Below are positions 29,501-38,168 of a DNA stretch of 64,000 nt, piece by piece. Origin of the DNA: an uncultured Blastocatellia bacterium. Its GTDB lineage: Bacteria; Acidobacteriota; Blastocatellia; HR10. Under the pieces are notes generated by a model that had not been told where the DNA came from, ran no database searches, and worked only from the letters and a program-made list of their open reading frames with translations. A program made the position numbers and the translations under genes. The DNA lies in assembly GCA_937934295.1 (NCBI GenBank), contig CALHAI010000004.1, positions 248,001-312,000 of the forward strand, in the 5' to 3' direction. The number at the start of each line of letters is the position of its first letter. The stretch's first letter is position 1.

Positions 29501-30502
29501 CTCGCAGTCCGGATCGATCAGCTCTCGGGGACCGATTGGATCGTCAATCGCGGCTTCCCGGCCAACTACTTCCGGCCCAATGCGCAGTTCGGGCAGATCT
29601 TCTACTTCGATTCCGGCGGCAGTTCGAACTACCACGGTATGATCGTGCAAGTGCAACGTCGCTATGAGAAGGGGTTGACCTTCGGCTTAGCCTACACGCT
29701 CGCGAAGTCCATTGATGACATGTCGGTGGATCCGGTGGCGGCGGCTTCCGGCGGCGGCTTGAGCACGACCAATTCACGCACCCCGACCGACGTGCGGAAC
29801 TTCAGGCTCGATCGCGCGCGCTCGGACTTTGACAATCGGCACGTGTTCGTCGTCAACTGGCTCTACGACCTGCCGTTCGGTCGTGGGCAGAAGTGGGGGA
29901 GCGATTGGCCGGGTGTCCTGCAGCACATTCTGGGCGGCTGGACCATCACGGGCATCTCCATCTATCAAAGCGGAGAGCCGTACACGCTCAATTCGGGTGT
30001 GCGCACTGTCCATCAGACCAAGCAATCGCGCGCCGAAGTCCGCGGGCCGATGCCGAAATCGAAACTCCAGTTCGTCCCTGGAATCCAAGGGCCGGTGGTC
30101 TTTCATGTCGGGGATCGCATTGTGGATCCGGCCAGCCCCTTCTTCAACTGCCGTCAGGTGATCGGAACCGAGAGCTACTTCTGCATCCCAGCTCCCGGGC
30201 AGGCTGGGATGGGGCGGAACGCGGTGCAGGGGCCGAGCTTCTGGAACATGGACATGGGGCTCATTAAGAAATTCCAGCTCACCGAGCGCGTGAAGCTCGA
30301 TTTCCGTACGGAGTTCTTCAACGTCTTCAATCACCCGAACTTTGAGAATCCGCGGAACGCGAGCGTGGGATCGCCGACGATCACCAGCTCGCTCTTCGGG
30401 CAAACCTGCTGCGTGACGGCCGCTGTGCCCAGCTCGGCGACGATCATCGCCACGGGCGAGCCCAATCGCGTGATCCAATTCGCCTTAAAGCTCAGCTTCT
30501 GA
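26522..30502 (+). CDS. TonB-dependent outer-membrane receptor (Oar-like)
   Basis: 1326 residues with a signal peptide ending near FAQTA. Residues about 28-110 form a carboxypeptidase-regulatory-like beta domain (GTVVDPTGAVIQGAVVIARNEATG). The plug follows: LPLNGRNPLSLIILEPG, TIDGIDANESSVPNPQNN and FGRNSGANVNIVTRSGTNEFHG. A long beta-barrel ends in aromatic RVIQFALKLSF. Proteins of this architecture are greatly expanded in Acidobacteriota and are thought to import oligosaccharides or other large ligands. AGGAGGG lies 7 nt before the ATG. The gene stands alone and is followed by a hairpin. Confidence 0.92.
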   Translation: MRKTCMRLLPILPFGLFLTAAIFAQTAMSRITGTVVDPTGAVIQGAVVIARNEATGVEYKTTTTSAGTYALESLPVGSYTITVEYPGFRKYVGTNNVLTVGAPLVVNVTLEVGQPTEIVEVTGAYERIATTHAMLGGVVTRREVVELPLNGRNPLSLIILEPGLVQRTTGAAGSGTHVFGSRDRAHNVTIDGIDANESSVPNPQNNVYRLNPDNVQEYRVVTHNATPEFGRNSGANVNIVTRSGTNEFHGDFFWFHRNTVLNANEWFNNAAGLGRPTLLLHQFGASGGGPIVKNRTFFFASWQGNRIKQTMPIAQSFGVPLVYTDTLKKQGIFRYFVPDPANPLILDGVLITRNSPRLVDPITGALRPGVRMCATPTELGCIRTYNIFANDPAGIGPDPLMMEMLAKFPSPNTFNVGDGLNTAGFIWNPPSRFKGPHLLFRVDHKFDENNSMFGRLLLSNWDTREGDFLNARPSIFPGFAPLGEVSRESQGLALNYRRVISSRMVNEFTTGFSRFMFTFLLREANTKLGVEPPPYGQECFGDDSLSLVDTPFCNTPFTRRAVSTIQFIDNLSYMRGAHNIRTGINFRLYRHNDNRGVPGGFNMWPTIIFSQSVRPPTANTAPGVAAGFPGAPGINASDNVNLQQAIVELMGIPARVQQGFVADFKRDQYIFAPFVAGTRVKQYNFYAQDEWRVRRNFTLTYGFRWEINLPPKDCCDRVFVPDRPLDGSQGPVTYVPSDRWFKRMNWTTIAPRVSFAWDPRSSGKMAIRVGYGLAFDTISTFQVTAISGMIPGSVLRCVVNVQDPPTGPCRDIPNDVRLSQLMAALKPLDLGPPTRKPSELLRLPERPLGLAPQVGAFDPNLKVPTVHEWSLTIQRELPHAFVGQVGYIGKRGMRLYRAYDLNQFRYPPEFLQEFLRAQKNLMICKRNPDACLAAQAAAGIPAASRTVDNFAYFGLPGQEPLPLLSQLLNATSPTSARYRGAFATDVLNGGVGDLAVRIDQLSGTDWIVNRGFPANYFRPNAQFGQIFYFDSGGSSNYHGMIVQVQRRYEKGLTFGLAYTLAKSIDDMSVDPVAAASGGGLSTTNSRTPTDVRNFRLDRARSDFDNRHVFVVNWLYDLPFGRGQKWGSDWPGVLQHILGGWTITGISIYQSGEPYTLNSGVRTVHQTKQSRAEVRGPMPKSKLQFVPGIQGPVVFHVGDRIVDPASPFFNCRQVIGTESYFCIPAPGQAGMGRNAVQGPSFWNMDMGLIKKFQLTERVKLDFRTEFFNVFNHPNFENPRNASVGSPTITSSLFGQTCCVTAAVPSSATIIATGEPNRVIQFALKLSF

Positions 30503-30509
30503 ACCTCTC

Positions 30510-30543
30510 GGAAGCGGCCGGACCTCAGGGCCTGGCCGCTTCC
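30510..30543 (+). terminator. Strong hairpin after the TonB receptor gene
   Basis: GGAAGCGGCC pairs perfectly with GGCCGCTTCC around a 14-nt loop, 7 nt past the stop. The following sequence is CCCTGCCTCTTCTCT, pyrimidine-rich but not a clean T-tract. Confidence 0.6.
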
Positions 30544-30700
30544 CCCTGCCTCTTCTCTGAAACGCCGGGGTGGCGACCCCGGCGCTCTCACTCGTACCGA
30601 GTTCTAACCTCGAACCGCTGTCGGAGAGGGGAGTCCATCCCGCTCGTTGAGGAACCCCCCTCGCTCATGATATCTTTTTGCTTCGGATGCAGGGAACGCA

Positions 30701-31561
30701 ATGATGATCCGCGTCGGGCCAGCCGGATGGTCATACGAGGATTGGAAAGGGACGGTGTATCCGGATCCTCTGCCGCGCGGGTTCGATCCACTTCCGTATA
30801 TTGCCGAGTATTTCGACACCGTTGAGATCAACAGCAGCTTCTATCGTCCCCCGACGGAGAGGATGACCCATAGTTGGGTGCGCCGCGTCGCGCACAACCC
30901 TCGATTCAAGTTCACGGCGAAGCTCTATCAGAGGTTCACGCATGAGCGGGGAACAGCCGGCGTCCAGGACGAACGCCTCTTCAAGCGCGGGATGGAGCCA
31001 CTTCTGGAAGCCGATCGGCTCGGAGCCCTGCTCGTTCAATTCCCCTGGTCGTTCAAGAACACGTCCGAAGCGCGCGCGTACCTGCGGGAGCTGCTGGAAC
31101 GATTCCGCGAGTATCCGCTCGTCGTTGAGGTGCGGCATGGCTCATGGAACGTCGAGGAGGTGTATCAGTTTCTCGCCGAGCGCGGCGTCGGATTTTGCAA
31201 TATTGATCAGCCGCTCTTCCGTCGCTCCTTGCCCCCGACCTCGCGCGTGACGGCCGCCGTCGGCTACGTGCGCTTGCACGGTCGAAACTACGAGAACTGG
31301 TTCGCGGAGAACGCCGATCCAGGAGCCCGTTACGATTATCTGTATTCTCCCGAAGAGCTGGAGCCGTGGATCGAGAAGATCCGACATATCAGTGAGATCG
31401 CCCGCGAGGTATATGTGATCACGAACAATCACGTGCGGGGGAAAGGCGCCGTCAACGCTTTGGAACTGCGGGCGGCCTTGGAGAGGGAGAAGGTCGCCGT
31501 CCCACCGCCGCTTCTGCGTTGTTATCCGCGCTTGTATGCGATCGCGCGTTCATCGGTATGA
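30701..31561 (+). CDS. DUF72 family protein (YecE-like)
   Basis: 286 residues with a TIM-barrel-like fold. Family motifs include VGPAGWSYEDWKGTVYP, YFDTVEINSSFYR, FTAKLYQRFTH, LVQFPWSFKNT and YVRLHGRNYENW. The biochemical role of the family is not settled. ATG 30701 or 30704 could start. The stop overlaps the start of the following glycosyltransferase-like gene (ATGA). Confidence 0.88.
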   Translation: MMIRVGPAGWSYEDWKGTVYPDPLPRGFDPLPYIAEYFDTVEINSSFYRPPTERMTHSWVRRVAHNPRFKFTAKLYQRFTHERGTAGVQDERLFKRGMEPLLEADRLGALLVQFPWSFKNTSEARAYLRELLERFREYPLVVEVRHGSWNVEEVYQFLAERGVGFCNIDQPLFRRSLPPTSRVTAAVGYVRLHGRNYENWFAENADPGARYDYLYSPEELEPWIEKIRHISEIAREVYVITNNHVRGKGAVNALELRAALEREKVAVPPPLLRCYPRLYAIARSSV

Positions 31562-33069
31562 GAGAGCGCCTCACCATCGTGATCGGCTATGAGGACGGGG
31601 CGATCTTCGAGCGGCAGAGGGCGCGTTTTCAGCAGCTCAGCGAACCGCTCCCGATTCGTGGCCTGCGACTTGATCTCGGATTCTCGGGCATAGCTTTGAA
31701 CGCGCTCCTTGAATCGCTGGCGACTGACTATCTCCTGCTCCTTCAGACGGGGGCGCTTGTCGAGATCGGTGAGCGATCGCTGCTCCGGCTTCTTCAAGTC
31801 GCCGAAGAGAGCGGAGCGGGGATCGTCTATGCCGATTATTTCGAAGCGAGCGCGAGCGAGCTGCGCGCGCGTCCGCTGAACGACTATCAATTGGGGAGCG
31901 TCAGCGAGGAGTTCGATTTCGGACCGCTCTTGCTCCTGTCGCATCGGGTCGTGCGTCGGGCGATCGAGCGATGCGGCCCGATCCCTTTAGATCTGCGGTG
32001 GAGTGGGTTCTATGATCTGCGGTTGAAGATCGCGACCGTCGGCGACATCCTGCGTGTTCCCGAATGTCTCTACATCTGCCACCGTGCGCCTGGGGAGATG
32101 ATGAGCACCGAGTCTCCGCTTGAGGCGATCTTCCGCTACGTGGATCTCCGGAATCGTCCGGCGCAACAGGAGATGGAGCGCGTCTTCACCGAACATCTTC
32201 GACGCGTGGGCGCGTATCTAGAACCAACGTTCGCCCCGATCCCTCCCCCTGAAGCCGATTACCCGGTGCTCGCGAGCGTGATCATCCCCGTGCGCAATCG
32301 CGAGCGAACGATCGCCGATGCCTTGCAGAGCGTGCTCTTGCAGCGTGCATCCTTTCCCTACAACGTGATCGTCGTGGACAATCATTCAACGGATCGGACG
32401 ACGGAGATCGTGCGGCGATGGGCGAGCGCGTCTCCGCAACTCATCCATAAGATCCCCGAGCGCCGCGATCTGGGGATCGGAGGATGTTGGAACGAAGCCA
32501 TCTTCTCTCCGGAGTGCGGACTGCTCGCTGTGCAGTTGGATTCAGATGATCTGTACGCGGACGAGACGACGCTGGAGACGATCGTGCGCGCTTTCTTTGA
32601 TCCGGAAGCCTTCGCGCAAGCCGTGTGGGAGCGATCGTGTCGGGAGTGGCCGACGCCGCGCTACGCCATGGTCATCGGCGCCTATCGCACGGTGAACTTT
32701 CAGTTGGAGGAGATTCCGCCCGGCATCGTGGATCATCGCGAATGGACGCGCGAGAACGGGCGAAACAATGCCTTACGCGTGAAAGGCCTGGGGGCCCCTC
32801 GCGCCTACTACGTGCCGCTTGTGCGGCGCTTCGGATTTCCCAACGTGAGCTATGGTGAGGATTACGCCGTCGGCTTGCGTCTCAGTCGCGAGTACGAGAT
32901 CGGTCGCCTCTTTGAGCCGATCTACCTGGTGCGCCGATGGGAGGACAACACGGATCACGCCGTACCGTGGGAGGTGCGGAATCGGTATGAGGCCTATAAG
33001 GATTGGGTGCGGACGTTGGAGATCCGAGCGCGGCAGCGGCGAAATCGCGAGATCGAGGGAAGGCCATGA
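31558..33069 (+). CDS. Two-module protein with a GT2-type glycosyltransferase domain
   Basis: 503 residues from ATG 31558, which overlaps the DUF72 stop; the ORF-track start at 31519 lies inside that gene. The second half is a GT-A domain: ASVIIPVRNRERTIADALQSVLLQ, VIVVDNHSTDRTTEIVRRW, and a DSDDLY nucleotide-sugar motif. The first 220 residues also look like a GT-A-type fold (VIGYEDGAIFERQ, GAGIVYADYFEA) but lack a clear DxD. Acceptor and donor are unknown. Overlaps at both ends with DUF72 and hutH indicate tight co-translation. Confidence 0.78.
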   Translation: MRERLTIVIGYEDGAIFERQRARFQQLSEPLPIRGLRLDLGFSGIALNALLESLATDYLLLLQTGALVEIGERSLLRLLQVAEESGAGIVYADYFEASASELRARPLNDYQLGSVSEEFDFGPLLLLSHRVVRRAIERCGPIPLDLRWSGFYDLRLKIATVGDILRVPECLYICHRAPGEMMSTESPLEAIFRYVDLRNRPAQQEMERVFTEHLRRVGAYLEPTFAPIPPPEADYPVLASVIIPVRNRERTIADALQSVLLQRASFPYNVIVVDNHSTDRTTEIVRRWASASPQLIHKIPERRDLGIGGCWNEAIFSPECGLLAVQLDSDDLYADETTLETIVRAFFDPEAFAQAVWERSCREWPTPRYAMVIGAYRTVNFQLEEIPPGIVDHREWTRENGRNNALRVKGLGAPRAYYVPLVRRFGFPNVSYGEDYAVGLRLSREYEIGRLFEPIYLVRRWEDNTDHAVPWEVRNRYEAYKDWVRTLEIRARQRRNREIEGRP

Positions 33070-34562
33070 TCGCGATTGATGGGAATTCGCTCACGCTGGA
33101 GCAGCTTGAGGCTGTGGCTGTGGATCGGGAATCGGTGGAGATCGCGCCGGAGGCGTTCGCTCGCATGGAGGCATCGCGCCGTGTGGTCGAGGAGATCTTA
33201 CGGAGCGGGCGCGTCGTCTATGGCGTGAACACGGGCTTCGGGAAATTGAGCGGAGTGACGATCCCGCGCGAAGCGACGCGCCAGTTGCAACTGAACCTCG
33301 TGCGCAGTCATGCGGCGGGTGTCGGCGAACCGCTCAGCGAGGCCGAGACGCGCGCGATGATGTTAGCGCGGGCCAATGTCTTGGCCAAGGGGTATTCGGG
33401 CGTGCGCTCCATCGTCGTGGAGACGCTTGTGCGCATGTTGAACGCGGGCATTCATCCCCTTGTCCCCTCGCGCGGATCGGTGGGCGCCAGTGGAGATCTC
33501 GCTCCGCTCGCGCATCTGGCCCTGGCGATGATCGGCGAGGGAGACGTCGTGCATCATGGAGAACGCCGGAGCGCTCGCCAGGCGCTCGCGGAAGCGGGGA
33601 TCGCGCCTTTGCAGCTGGAAGCGAAAGAGGGGATCGCGCTTTTAAACGGTACGCAGGCGATGGTGGCCGTCGGGGCGCTCTGCGTGCAGCGCGCCAAACG
33701 CCTGGCCAATGTCGCCGATGTCGCCGGCGCCATGTCCCTGGAAGCTCTGCATGGGACGAATGCCGCCTGCGATCCGCGCATCCATGCCCTGCGCCCGCAT
33801 CCCGGGCAGAGCGAGGTCGCCGAGCGCATCCTCCGCCTCACCGAAGGGAGCGAGATCATGCTCTCGCACAAGGACTGCCCGCGTGTGCAGGATGCCTACA
33901 GCTTGCGCTGTATGCCTCAGGTGCACGGTGCCGTGCGCGATGTCATCCGCCATGTCGAGGACGTCGTGGGCATCGAATTGAACAGCGCGATTGACAATCC
34001 CTTGATCTTCGCCGAGACAGGAGAGGTGCTCCTTGGGGGGAACTTCCACGGCGAAGTCCTCGCGCTCGCGTTCGATTATTTGGCGATGGCGCTCGCGGAG
34101 CTGGGAGCGATCTCTGAGCGTCGGATTGAACGGCTTGTGAACCCGGATTTGAGCGAGCTGCCGCCGTTTTTGACGACCAATCCCGGCATGTGCTCTGGGA
34201 TGATGCTCCTGCAGATCGTCGCCGTCTCGCTCGTCGGAGAGAACAAAGTCCTCGTGCATCCGGCTTCCGTAGATTCGCTGCCCACATCGGGGAACAAGGA
34301 AGACCATGTCAGCATGGGGATGACGTCCGCTTTGAAGCTCCGGCAGGTGCTCGAGAACGTCGAGCATATTCTGGCCATCGAGTTGCTGTGCGCCGCTCAA
34401 GGGCTCGATTATCTGGCTCCCTTGCGCCCCGGGCGTGGCGTGCGTCTGGCCTATGAGCGCCTTCGCGCGTTGGTTCCCACATTGACCGAAGACCGCGTCT
34501 TGGCTCCTGACGTCGAGCGCGTGCGAGCGCATCTCAGGGATTTCGCCGACGTCTTGAGGTGA
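33066..34562 (+). CDS. hutH: Histidine ammonia-lyase
   Basis: Deaminates histidine to urocanate. It has 498 residues, from ATG 33066 overlapping the upstream stop (ATGA). The MIO-forming Ala-Ser-Gly lies in GSVGASGDLAPLAH, near residue 142. Other family motifs: GVNTGFGKLSGV (with the catalytic Tyr in VVYGVNTGFG), GTQAMVA, DPRIHALRPHPGQ, and TSGNKEDHVSMG. hutU, hutI and hutG are not in the window. Placement in an overlapping set with a glycosyltransferase is unusual. Other aromatic ammonia-lyases share the fold, but the length and motifs favour HutH. Confidence 0.92.
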   Translation: MIAIDGNSLTLEQLEAVAVDRESVEIAPEAFARMEASRRVVEEILRSGRVVYGVNTGFGKLSGVTIPREATRQLQLNLVRSHAAGVGEPLSEAETRAMMLARANVLAKGYSGVRSIVVETLVRMLNAGIHPLVPSRGSVGASGDLAPLAHLALAMIGEGDVVHHGERRSARQALAEAGIAPLQLEAKEGIALLNGTQAMVAVGALCVQRAKRLANVADVAGAMSLEALHGTNAACDPRIHALRPHPGQSEVAERILRLTEGSEIMLSHKDCPRVQDAYSLRCMPQVHGAVRDVIRHVEDVVGIELNSAIDNPLIFAETGEVLLGGNFHGEVLALAFDYLAMALAELGAISERRIERLVNPDLSELPPFLTTNPGMCSGMMLLQIVAVSLVGENKVLVHPASVDSLPTSGNKEDHVSMGMTSALKLRQVLENVEHILAIELLCAAQGLDYLAPLRPGRGVRLAYERLRALVPTLTEDRVLAPDVERVRAHLRDFADVLR

Positions 34563-34636
34563 TGTGACCGTCGCTTCGCCCGTTTCGAGAAAGGCGTACG
34601 CGCGCTCTCGCTCGTCGTATGCGCCAAGGTGCTCCC

Positions 34637-34665
34637 TTGAAACGCCGAAGCAGGCTCCTTATCAT
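34637..34665 (+). promoter_or_regulatory. Promoter of the small membrane protein/ABC-2 permease pair
   Basis: TTGAAA, 17-bp spacer, TATCAT, in the only larger gap (about 200 bp) of this region. It lies about 100 nt before the ATG at 34763. I see nothing else in the gap. Confidence 0.55.
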
Positions 34666-34762
34666 ATATTGCTCTCGCGAGGATTCCGGATGCGGTTCTC
34701 AGAGGAGTGAGGTCGTGTGGGGGGGACATGAGGGGGCGACCACGAGAAAGGAGGAGCGTTCG

Positions 34763-35062
34763 ATGTGGGATGCGATCAAGGAAATGGTGCTCATTCATGT
34801 CATCTCTCTGATGATCGCCCTGGGGTCATTGGGCCTGGCGATTTGGACGGTGGTGAGCGATCGCTTCAAGGGGGGTATAGATGACCTTTTCCTTGTGCTG
34901 GCAGGGATGCTCTTAGCTCTGCTCTTCTCGATTCCGCCGATCCTGGCGCTCAAGCGCCGCGGCGTGTTTGAGCGCCTTCGTGTCCGCGTGAAGCGCGCGG
35001 CGACCGAGCCGGCCCGACCGACGCCCCCTTCGGTGGCGGAGGAGAAGGTCACGGTCGAGTGA
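34763..35062 (+). CDS. Small two-TM membrane protein
   Basis: 99 residues from ATG 34763, with AAAGGAGGAGC upstream. Two hydrophobic helices (HVISLMIALGSLGLAIWTVV and LFLVLAGMLLALLFSIPPILAL) are followed by a basic then Pro-rich cytoplasmic tail. No family is recognised. The ABC-2 permease gene overlaps its stop, so it may be an accessory subunit. Confidence 0.7.
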   Translation: MWDAIKEMVLIHVISLMIALGSLGLAIWTVVSDRFKGGIDDLFLVLAGMLLALLFSIPPILALKRRGVFERLRVRVKRAATEPARPTPPSVAEEKVTVE

Positions 35063-35937
35063 ATCATCCGGCGGGGCACATGCCTTTGGTGAAGGACGTC
35101 GAAGTCTCCCTTTCGGCTGAGCGAAAGGCCGATCTCCTCCCGATGCGCCTCTTGGTCGGTCTGTTGGCCACGACCTCGCTCTGGCACCGGGAGTTGATCC
35201 GCTTCTCTCGTCAACGGAGTCGCATTCTGGGTGTCATCGGCTCCCCGTTGGTCTTCTGGTGGCTGGTTGGGTCCGGGCTGGGCGATTCCTTCCGCGCAAA
35301 TGGACACGGCACGGGGTATCTGCAGTATTTCTTCCCCGGCACCGTGCTCCTCATTGTCTTGTTCACATCGGTCTTTTGTATGATGTCGGTCATCGAGGAT
35401 CGGCACGCGGGATTTTTGCAATCGGTTGTGGCCTCGCCCATCCCGCGAGCCGCGCTCGTGTTGGGAAAAGTTTTGGGGGGGACGACACTCGCCGCTCTGC
35501 AAGGAGCGATCCTGCTGCCGCTGGCGCTGCTTGTCGGCATCCCGCTGACGCTCGGGCAGGTAGTGGGGATCGTGTCTTTCCTCCTCCTTCTGGCTTTCGG
35601 GATCACGGCATTCGGTTTCATCCTCGCCTGGCAGCTTGACTCGACGCATGGGTTTCATGCCGTCGTCAATCTGATCTTCATCCCGATGTGGCTCGTCTCC
35701 GGAGCACTCTTTCCCGTGAGTGGGGCATCCCCGTGGGTCGCTTGGCTCATGCGGGTGAATCCGCTGACCTATAGCACCGCTGGCCTTCAACGGTTGCTCT
35801 TCCTGCACCATCCTCTCGCGGTGGCGCAGGCGCCGAGCTTCTCCTTGGCGCTCGGCGTGACGCTTCTTTTCAGCTCCGCTGCCTTCCTCGTGGCCCTCGC
35901 GGTCGTTAATCGGCGTCCCTCTCATGTCATGGGGTGA
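35059..35937 (+). CDS. ABC-2 type transporter permease
   Basis: 292 residues with six predicted TM helices. The ABC-2 pattern is clear: LIRFSRQRSRILGVIGSPLVFWWLVGSGLGDSF, SVIEDRHAGFLQSVVASPIPRAALVLGK, and MRVNPLTYSTAGLQRLLF. The start is GTG 35059 overlapping the upstream stop, or ATG 35080. No ATPase gene is adjacent. The orphan DrrA-like ATPase at 14399-15337 is a possible partner. Homologues export drugs, lipids or polysaccharides, or serve cytochrome maturation. Confidence 0.85.
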   Translation: MNHPAGHMPLVKDVEVSLSAERKADLLPMRLLVGLLATTSLWHRELIRFSRQRSRILGVIGSPLVFWWLVGSGLGDSFRANGHGTGYLQYFFPGTVLLIVLFTSVFCMMSVIEDRHAGFLQSVVASPIPRAALVLGKVLGGTTLAALQGAILLPLALLVGIPLTLGQVVGIVSFLLLLAFGITAFGFILAWQLDSTHGFHAVVNLIFIPMWLVSGALFPVSGASPWVAWLMRVNPLTYSTAGLQRLLFLHHPLAVAQAPSFSLALGVTLLFSSAAFLVALAVVNRRPSHVMG

Positions 35938-35974
35938 GGGGAGCGACCGTCGCGCTCACTCCAAGCCATGGACG

Positions 35975-36385
35975 TCACACGTGGTAGAGCATCACGTAGA
36001 TCACAACGCCCGTGACTGAGACATAGAGCCAAAGTGGAAGCGTCCGCCGCGCGATCTGCCGATGCCGGGCATATTCCCCGCGCAGCGCGCGGGTGAGCGT
36101 CACAAGCACCATGGGGAGAATGACGAGCGCAAGGACCGTGTGTGAGATCAGGACGATGAAGTAAAGGGCTCGGATGGCTCCGCTCTTCGGAAAAGGGGTG
36201 GTCCCATGAACAGCATGGTAGATCACATAGGAGAGCAGGAAAAGGGCTGAGCTGGTCACCGCCCCGAGCATGCACGCGCGATGGGCGTTCACCGCTCGCC
36301 TTCGGATGAATCGATATCCCACGAGCAGAAGGAACGCGCTCGTCAGATTCAACGCGGCATTCACTGTCGGCCACAGCATCCGCAT
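35975..36385 (-). CDS. DUF420 membrane protein
   Basis: 136 residues from ATG 36385, with four TM helices. Family hallmarks: WPTVNAALNLTSAFLLLVGY, HRACMLGAVTSSALFLLSYVIYHAVHG, FIVLISHTVLALVILPMV, and HRQIARRTLPLWLYVSVTGVVIYVMLY. DUF420 (YozB-like) proteins often neighbour cytochrome-oxidase or SCO genes, but none is here. A TATAAT lies 22 nt before this ATG, so the longer ORF-track start (36481) is unlikely. Confidence 0.8.
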   Translation of the reverse strand: MRMLWPTVNAALNLTSAFLLLVGYRFIRRRAVNAHRACMLGAVTSSALFLLSYVIYHAVHGTTPFPKSGAIRALYFIVLISHTVLALVILPMVLVTLTRALRGEYARHRQIARRTLPLWLYVSVTGVVIYVMLYHV

Positions 36386-36502
36386 ACGCTCGAATGACGA
36401 AGCAAGGATTATACGCGACATCTCCTCCGCAGGCGAGAAGCCGATTGGGCAGGAGCGCTCGATTGACGCCGAAGGAGGCATTCGACTACGCTCTCCGATG
36501 AC

Positions 36503-37234
36503 ATGAGGGAATCGGCCGTCCAGATCGTGATTCCGACATACAATGAGCGAGAGAACATCGCGCGCCTCATCGCGGAGCTTCGCGCGCGCTATCCCGATGC
36601 GGGCATCATCGTCGTGGACGACGATTCGCCAGATGGTACAGCCGATGTCGTGGAGATGATGGCCGCGAGCGATTCACGGCTTCGCATCTTGCGCCGCCGG
36701 GGACGTCGAAGTTTTGCGCGCTCGGTCGTGGAGGGGATGCTTTGGGCGCTCGCGCGCGAGCCGCAGTTCGTGATCCAAATGGATGCCGATCTCTCGCACC
36801 ATCCGCAGTACATCGGCGATCTCCTCCACGCGGCCACTGAGGCCGATCTGGTCATCGGGTCGCGATATGTGGGGCGGCGCGTGAACGTCGTCAATTGGCC
36901 GCTCTCGCGATTGCTCCTGAGCGTCTTCGCCAATGCGTATGTTCGGACAATCACGCGCCTGCCTGTCTTCGATGTGACCGGTGGCTTCCGCTGCTGGCGC
37001 GCCGAAGCGCTCCGGGCCATTGATCTCTCCTCGATCCGATCCGAAGGCTATGCGTTCCAAGTCGAGACCCTCTATCGCGCCCATCGGCTCGGGCATCGTA
37101 TCGTCGAAGTCCCCATCCTCTTCACCGAGCGGAACGCCGGCGCCTCGAAGATGAGCGCGCGCATCATCCTGGAATCGGCGATTCGACCGTGGACGCTCGT
37201 CCTCGGAAGGAGCACGCCTAAATCCCACGGGTGA
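36503..37234 (+). CDS. Polyprenyl-phosphate mannosyltransferase-like GT2 (DPM1 type)
   Basis: 243 residues. The GT-A core shows IVIPTYNERENIARLI, IIVVDDDSPDGTADVV, QMDADLSHHPQYI (DxD), LVIGSRYVGR, and TGGFRCWRAEALRAI. It lacks C-terminal TM helices, so it is the soluble DPM1 type. Such enzymes charge a lipid carrier with a sugar for extracytoplasmic glycosylation. The end overlaps the convergent glycosyltransferase gene by 17 bp. Confidence 0.88.
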   Translation: MRESAVQIVIPTYNERENIARLIAELRARYPDAGIIVVDDDSPDGTADVVEMMAASDSRLRILRRRGRRSFARSVVEGMLWALAREPQFVIQMDADLSHHPQYIGDLLHAATEADLVIGSRYVGRRVNVVNWPLSRLLLSVFANAYVRTITRLPVFDVTGGFRCWRAEALRAIDLSSIRSEGYAFQVETLYRAHRLGHRIVEVPILFTERNAGASKMSARIILESAIRPWTLVLGRSTPKSHG

Positions 37235-38168
37235 GCCGATCGCCAAGACGCTGCCGCCAACGCGGCGCGTCTCTCCCTACACGGGGGCCAAGATAGCGTC
37301 CGAGGGGAAAGGCGAGTCCTTTCGTGATGGCTTTCGAGATGACGCGTGGCGTCATCCGTTCGTGAGGGAGCTTACAGAGATTCGCGTAGATGTGGTAGGG
37401 AATGGCATGGAACAAGGTGAACCGGAGCGAAGGGGGATCGCCACCGAACAGCTCATGATAGAGGCGATAGCTCGCGACGAAACGTTTGAAATCATACCAG
37501 GCCGAGCGATCGTGCGAGTGGATGACGACGGAATCGGGTTGGTAATAGATCGTATAACCGGCCTCCATGATCCGCTTCGCCCAACGGATGTCTTCTCCAA
37601 AAGTGGCGCGCCCGAACGGAAATCGTTCCCACACTGAACGTCGGATCGCTGAGGAGACGTTGTCGAAGCTGAAGAGCGTAATTTTCTCCTCAAGAGTCAG
37701 AGCGGAGAGGTCCACCGAGTCGTCGAGTCTTTGCCGGCGCGGCTCTTGGCGCGAGGCGACGTGGTCCTTCACATGTCGTCGGACAAAAGCATCGCTCCCG
37801 GGGCGGGGGATTTGTCGGCTGTACGTCCCGGCGATGGAGGCGTCCTCACGCAGCGGCTCAATGAGGCATTCCAGCCACCATTCGTTTGCGGGCAGGGCAT
37901 CTTGAACGAGGAGCGCGACGAATTGACCGTGAGTGTGACGGATCGCGCGATCTCGGGTCTCGCCGTGGTCGAATTCCTCCGGCGGAATCGTGAGGACCGT
38001 CACGGGGAATCGAGCGCACTGCTCGATCGTGCCATCTGTGGAGCCGGAGTCGATCACGATGATCTCGAGCGGGAGAGAAACGCGCTGCGCGAGGAGGCGT
38101 TCGAGCAGCTCGGGGAATTCTGGCCCGGCATTACGCGTTGGGATCACGATGGAGATGACCTCGCTCAT
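37218..38168 (-). CDS. GT2 family glycosyltransferase, rhamnosyltransferase-like
   Basis: 316 residues with SIVIPTRNAGPEFPELLERLLAQ, IIVIDSGSTDGTIEQC, FDHGETRDRAIRHTHGQFVALLVQDALP, and the later FGEDIRWAKRIMEAGYTIYY. The FDHGxTR motif and VQDA in place of DxD are common in rhamnosyltransferase-type GT2 enzymes. The start overlaps the stop of the flippase gene, so both belong to one glycan-assembly transcript. Confidence 0.87.
   Translation of the reverse strand: MSEVISIVIPTRNAGPEFPELLERLLAQRVSLPLEIIVIDSGSTDGTIEQCARFPVTVLTIPPEEFDHGETRDRAIRHTHGQFVALLVQDALPANEWWLECLIEPLREDASIAGTYSRQIPRPGSDAFVRRHVKDHVASRQEPRRQRLDDSVDLSALTLEEKITLFSFDNVSSAIRRSVWERFPFGRATFGEDIRWAKRIMEAGYTIYYQPDSVVIHSHDRSAWYDFKRFVASYRLYHELFGGDPPSLRFTLFHAIPYHIYANLCKLPHERMTPRVISKAITKGLAFPLGRYLGPRVGRDAPRWRQRLGDRLTRGI

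Noticed and set aside
34795-35925. 376-codon minus-strand ORF across the small membrane protein and ABC-2 permease genes
   Set aside because: The plus frames have TM helices, a Shine-Dalgarno and a promoter. The minus product is a low-complexity charged chain.
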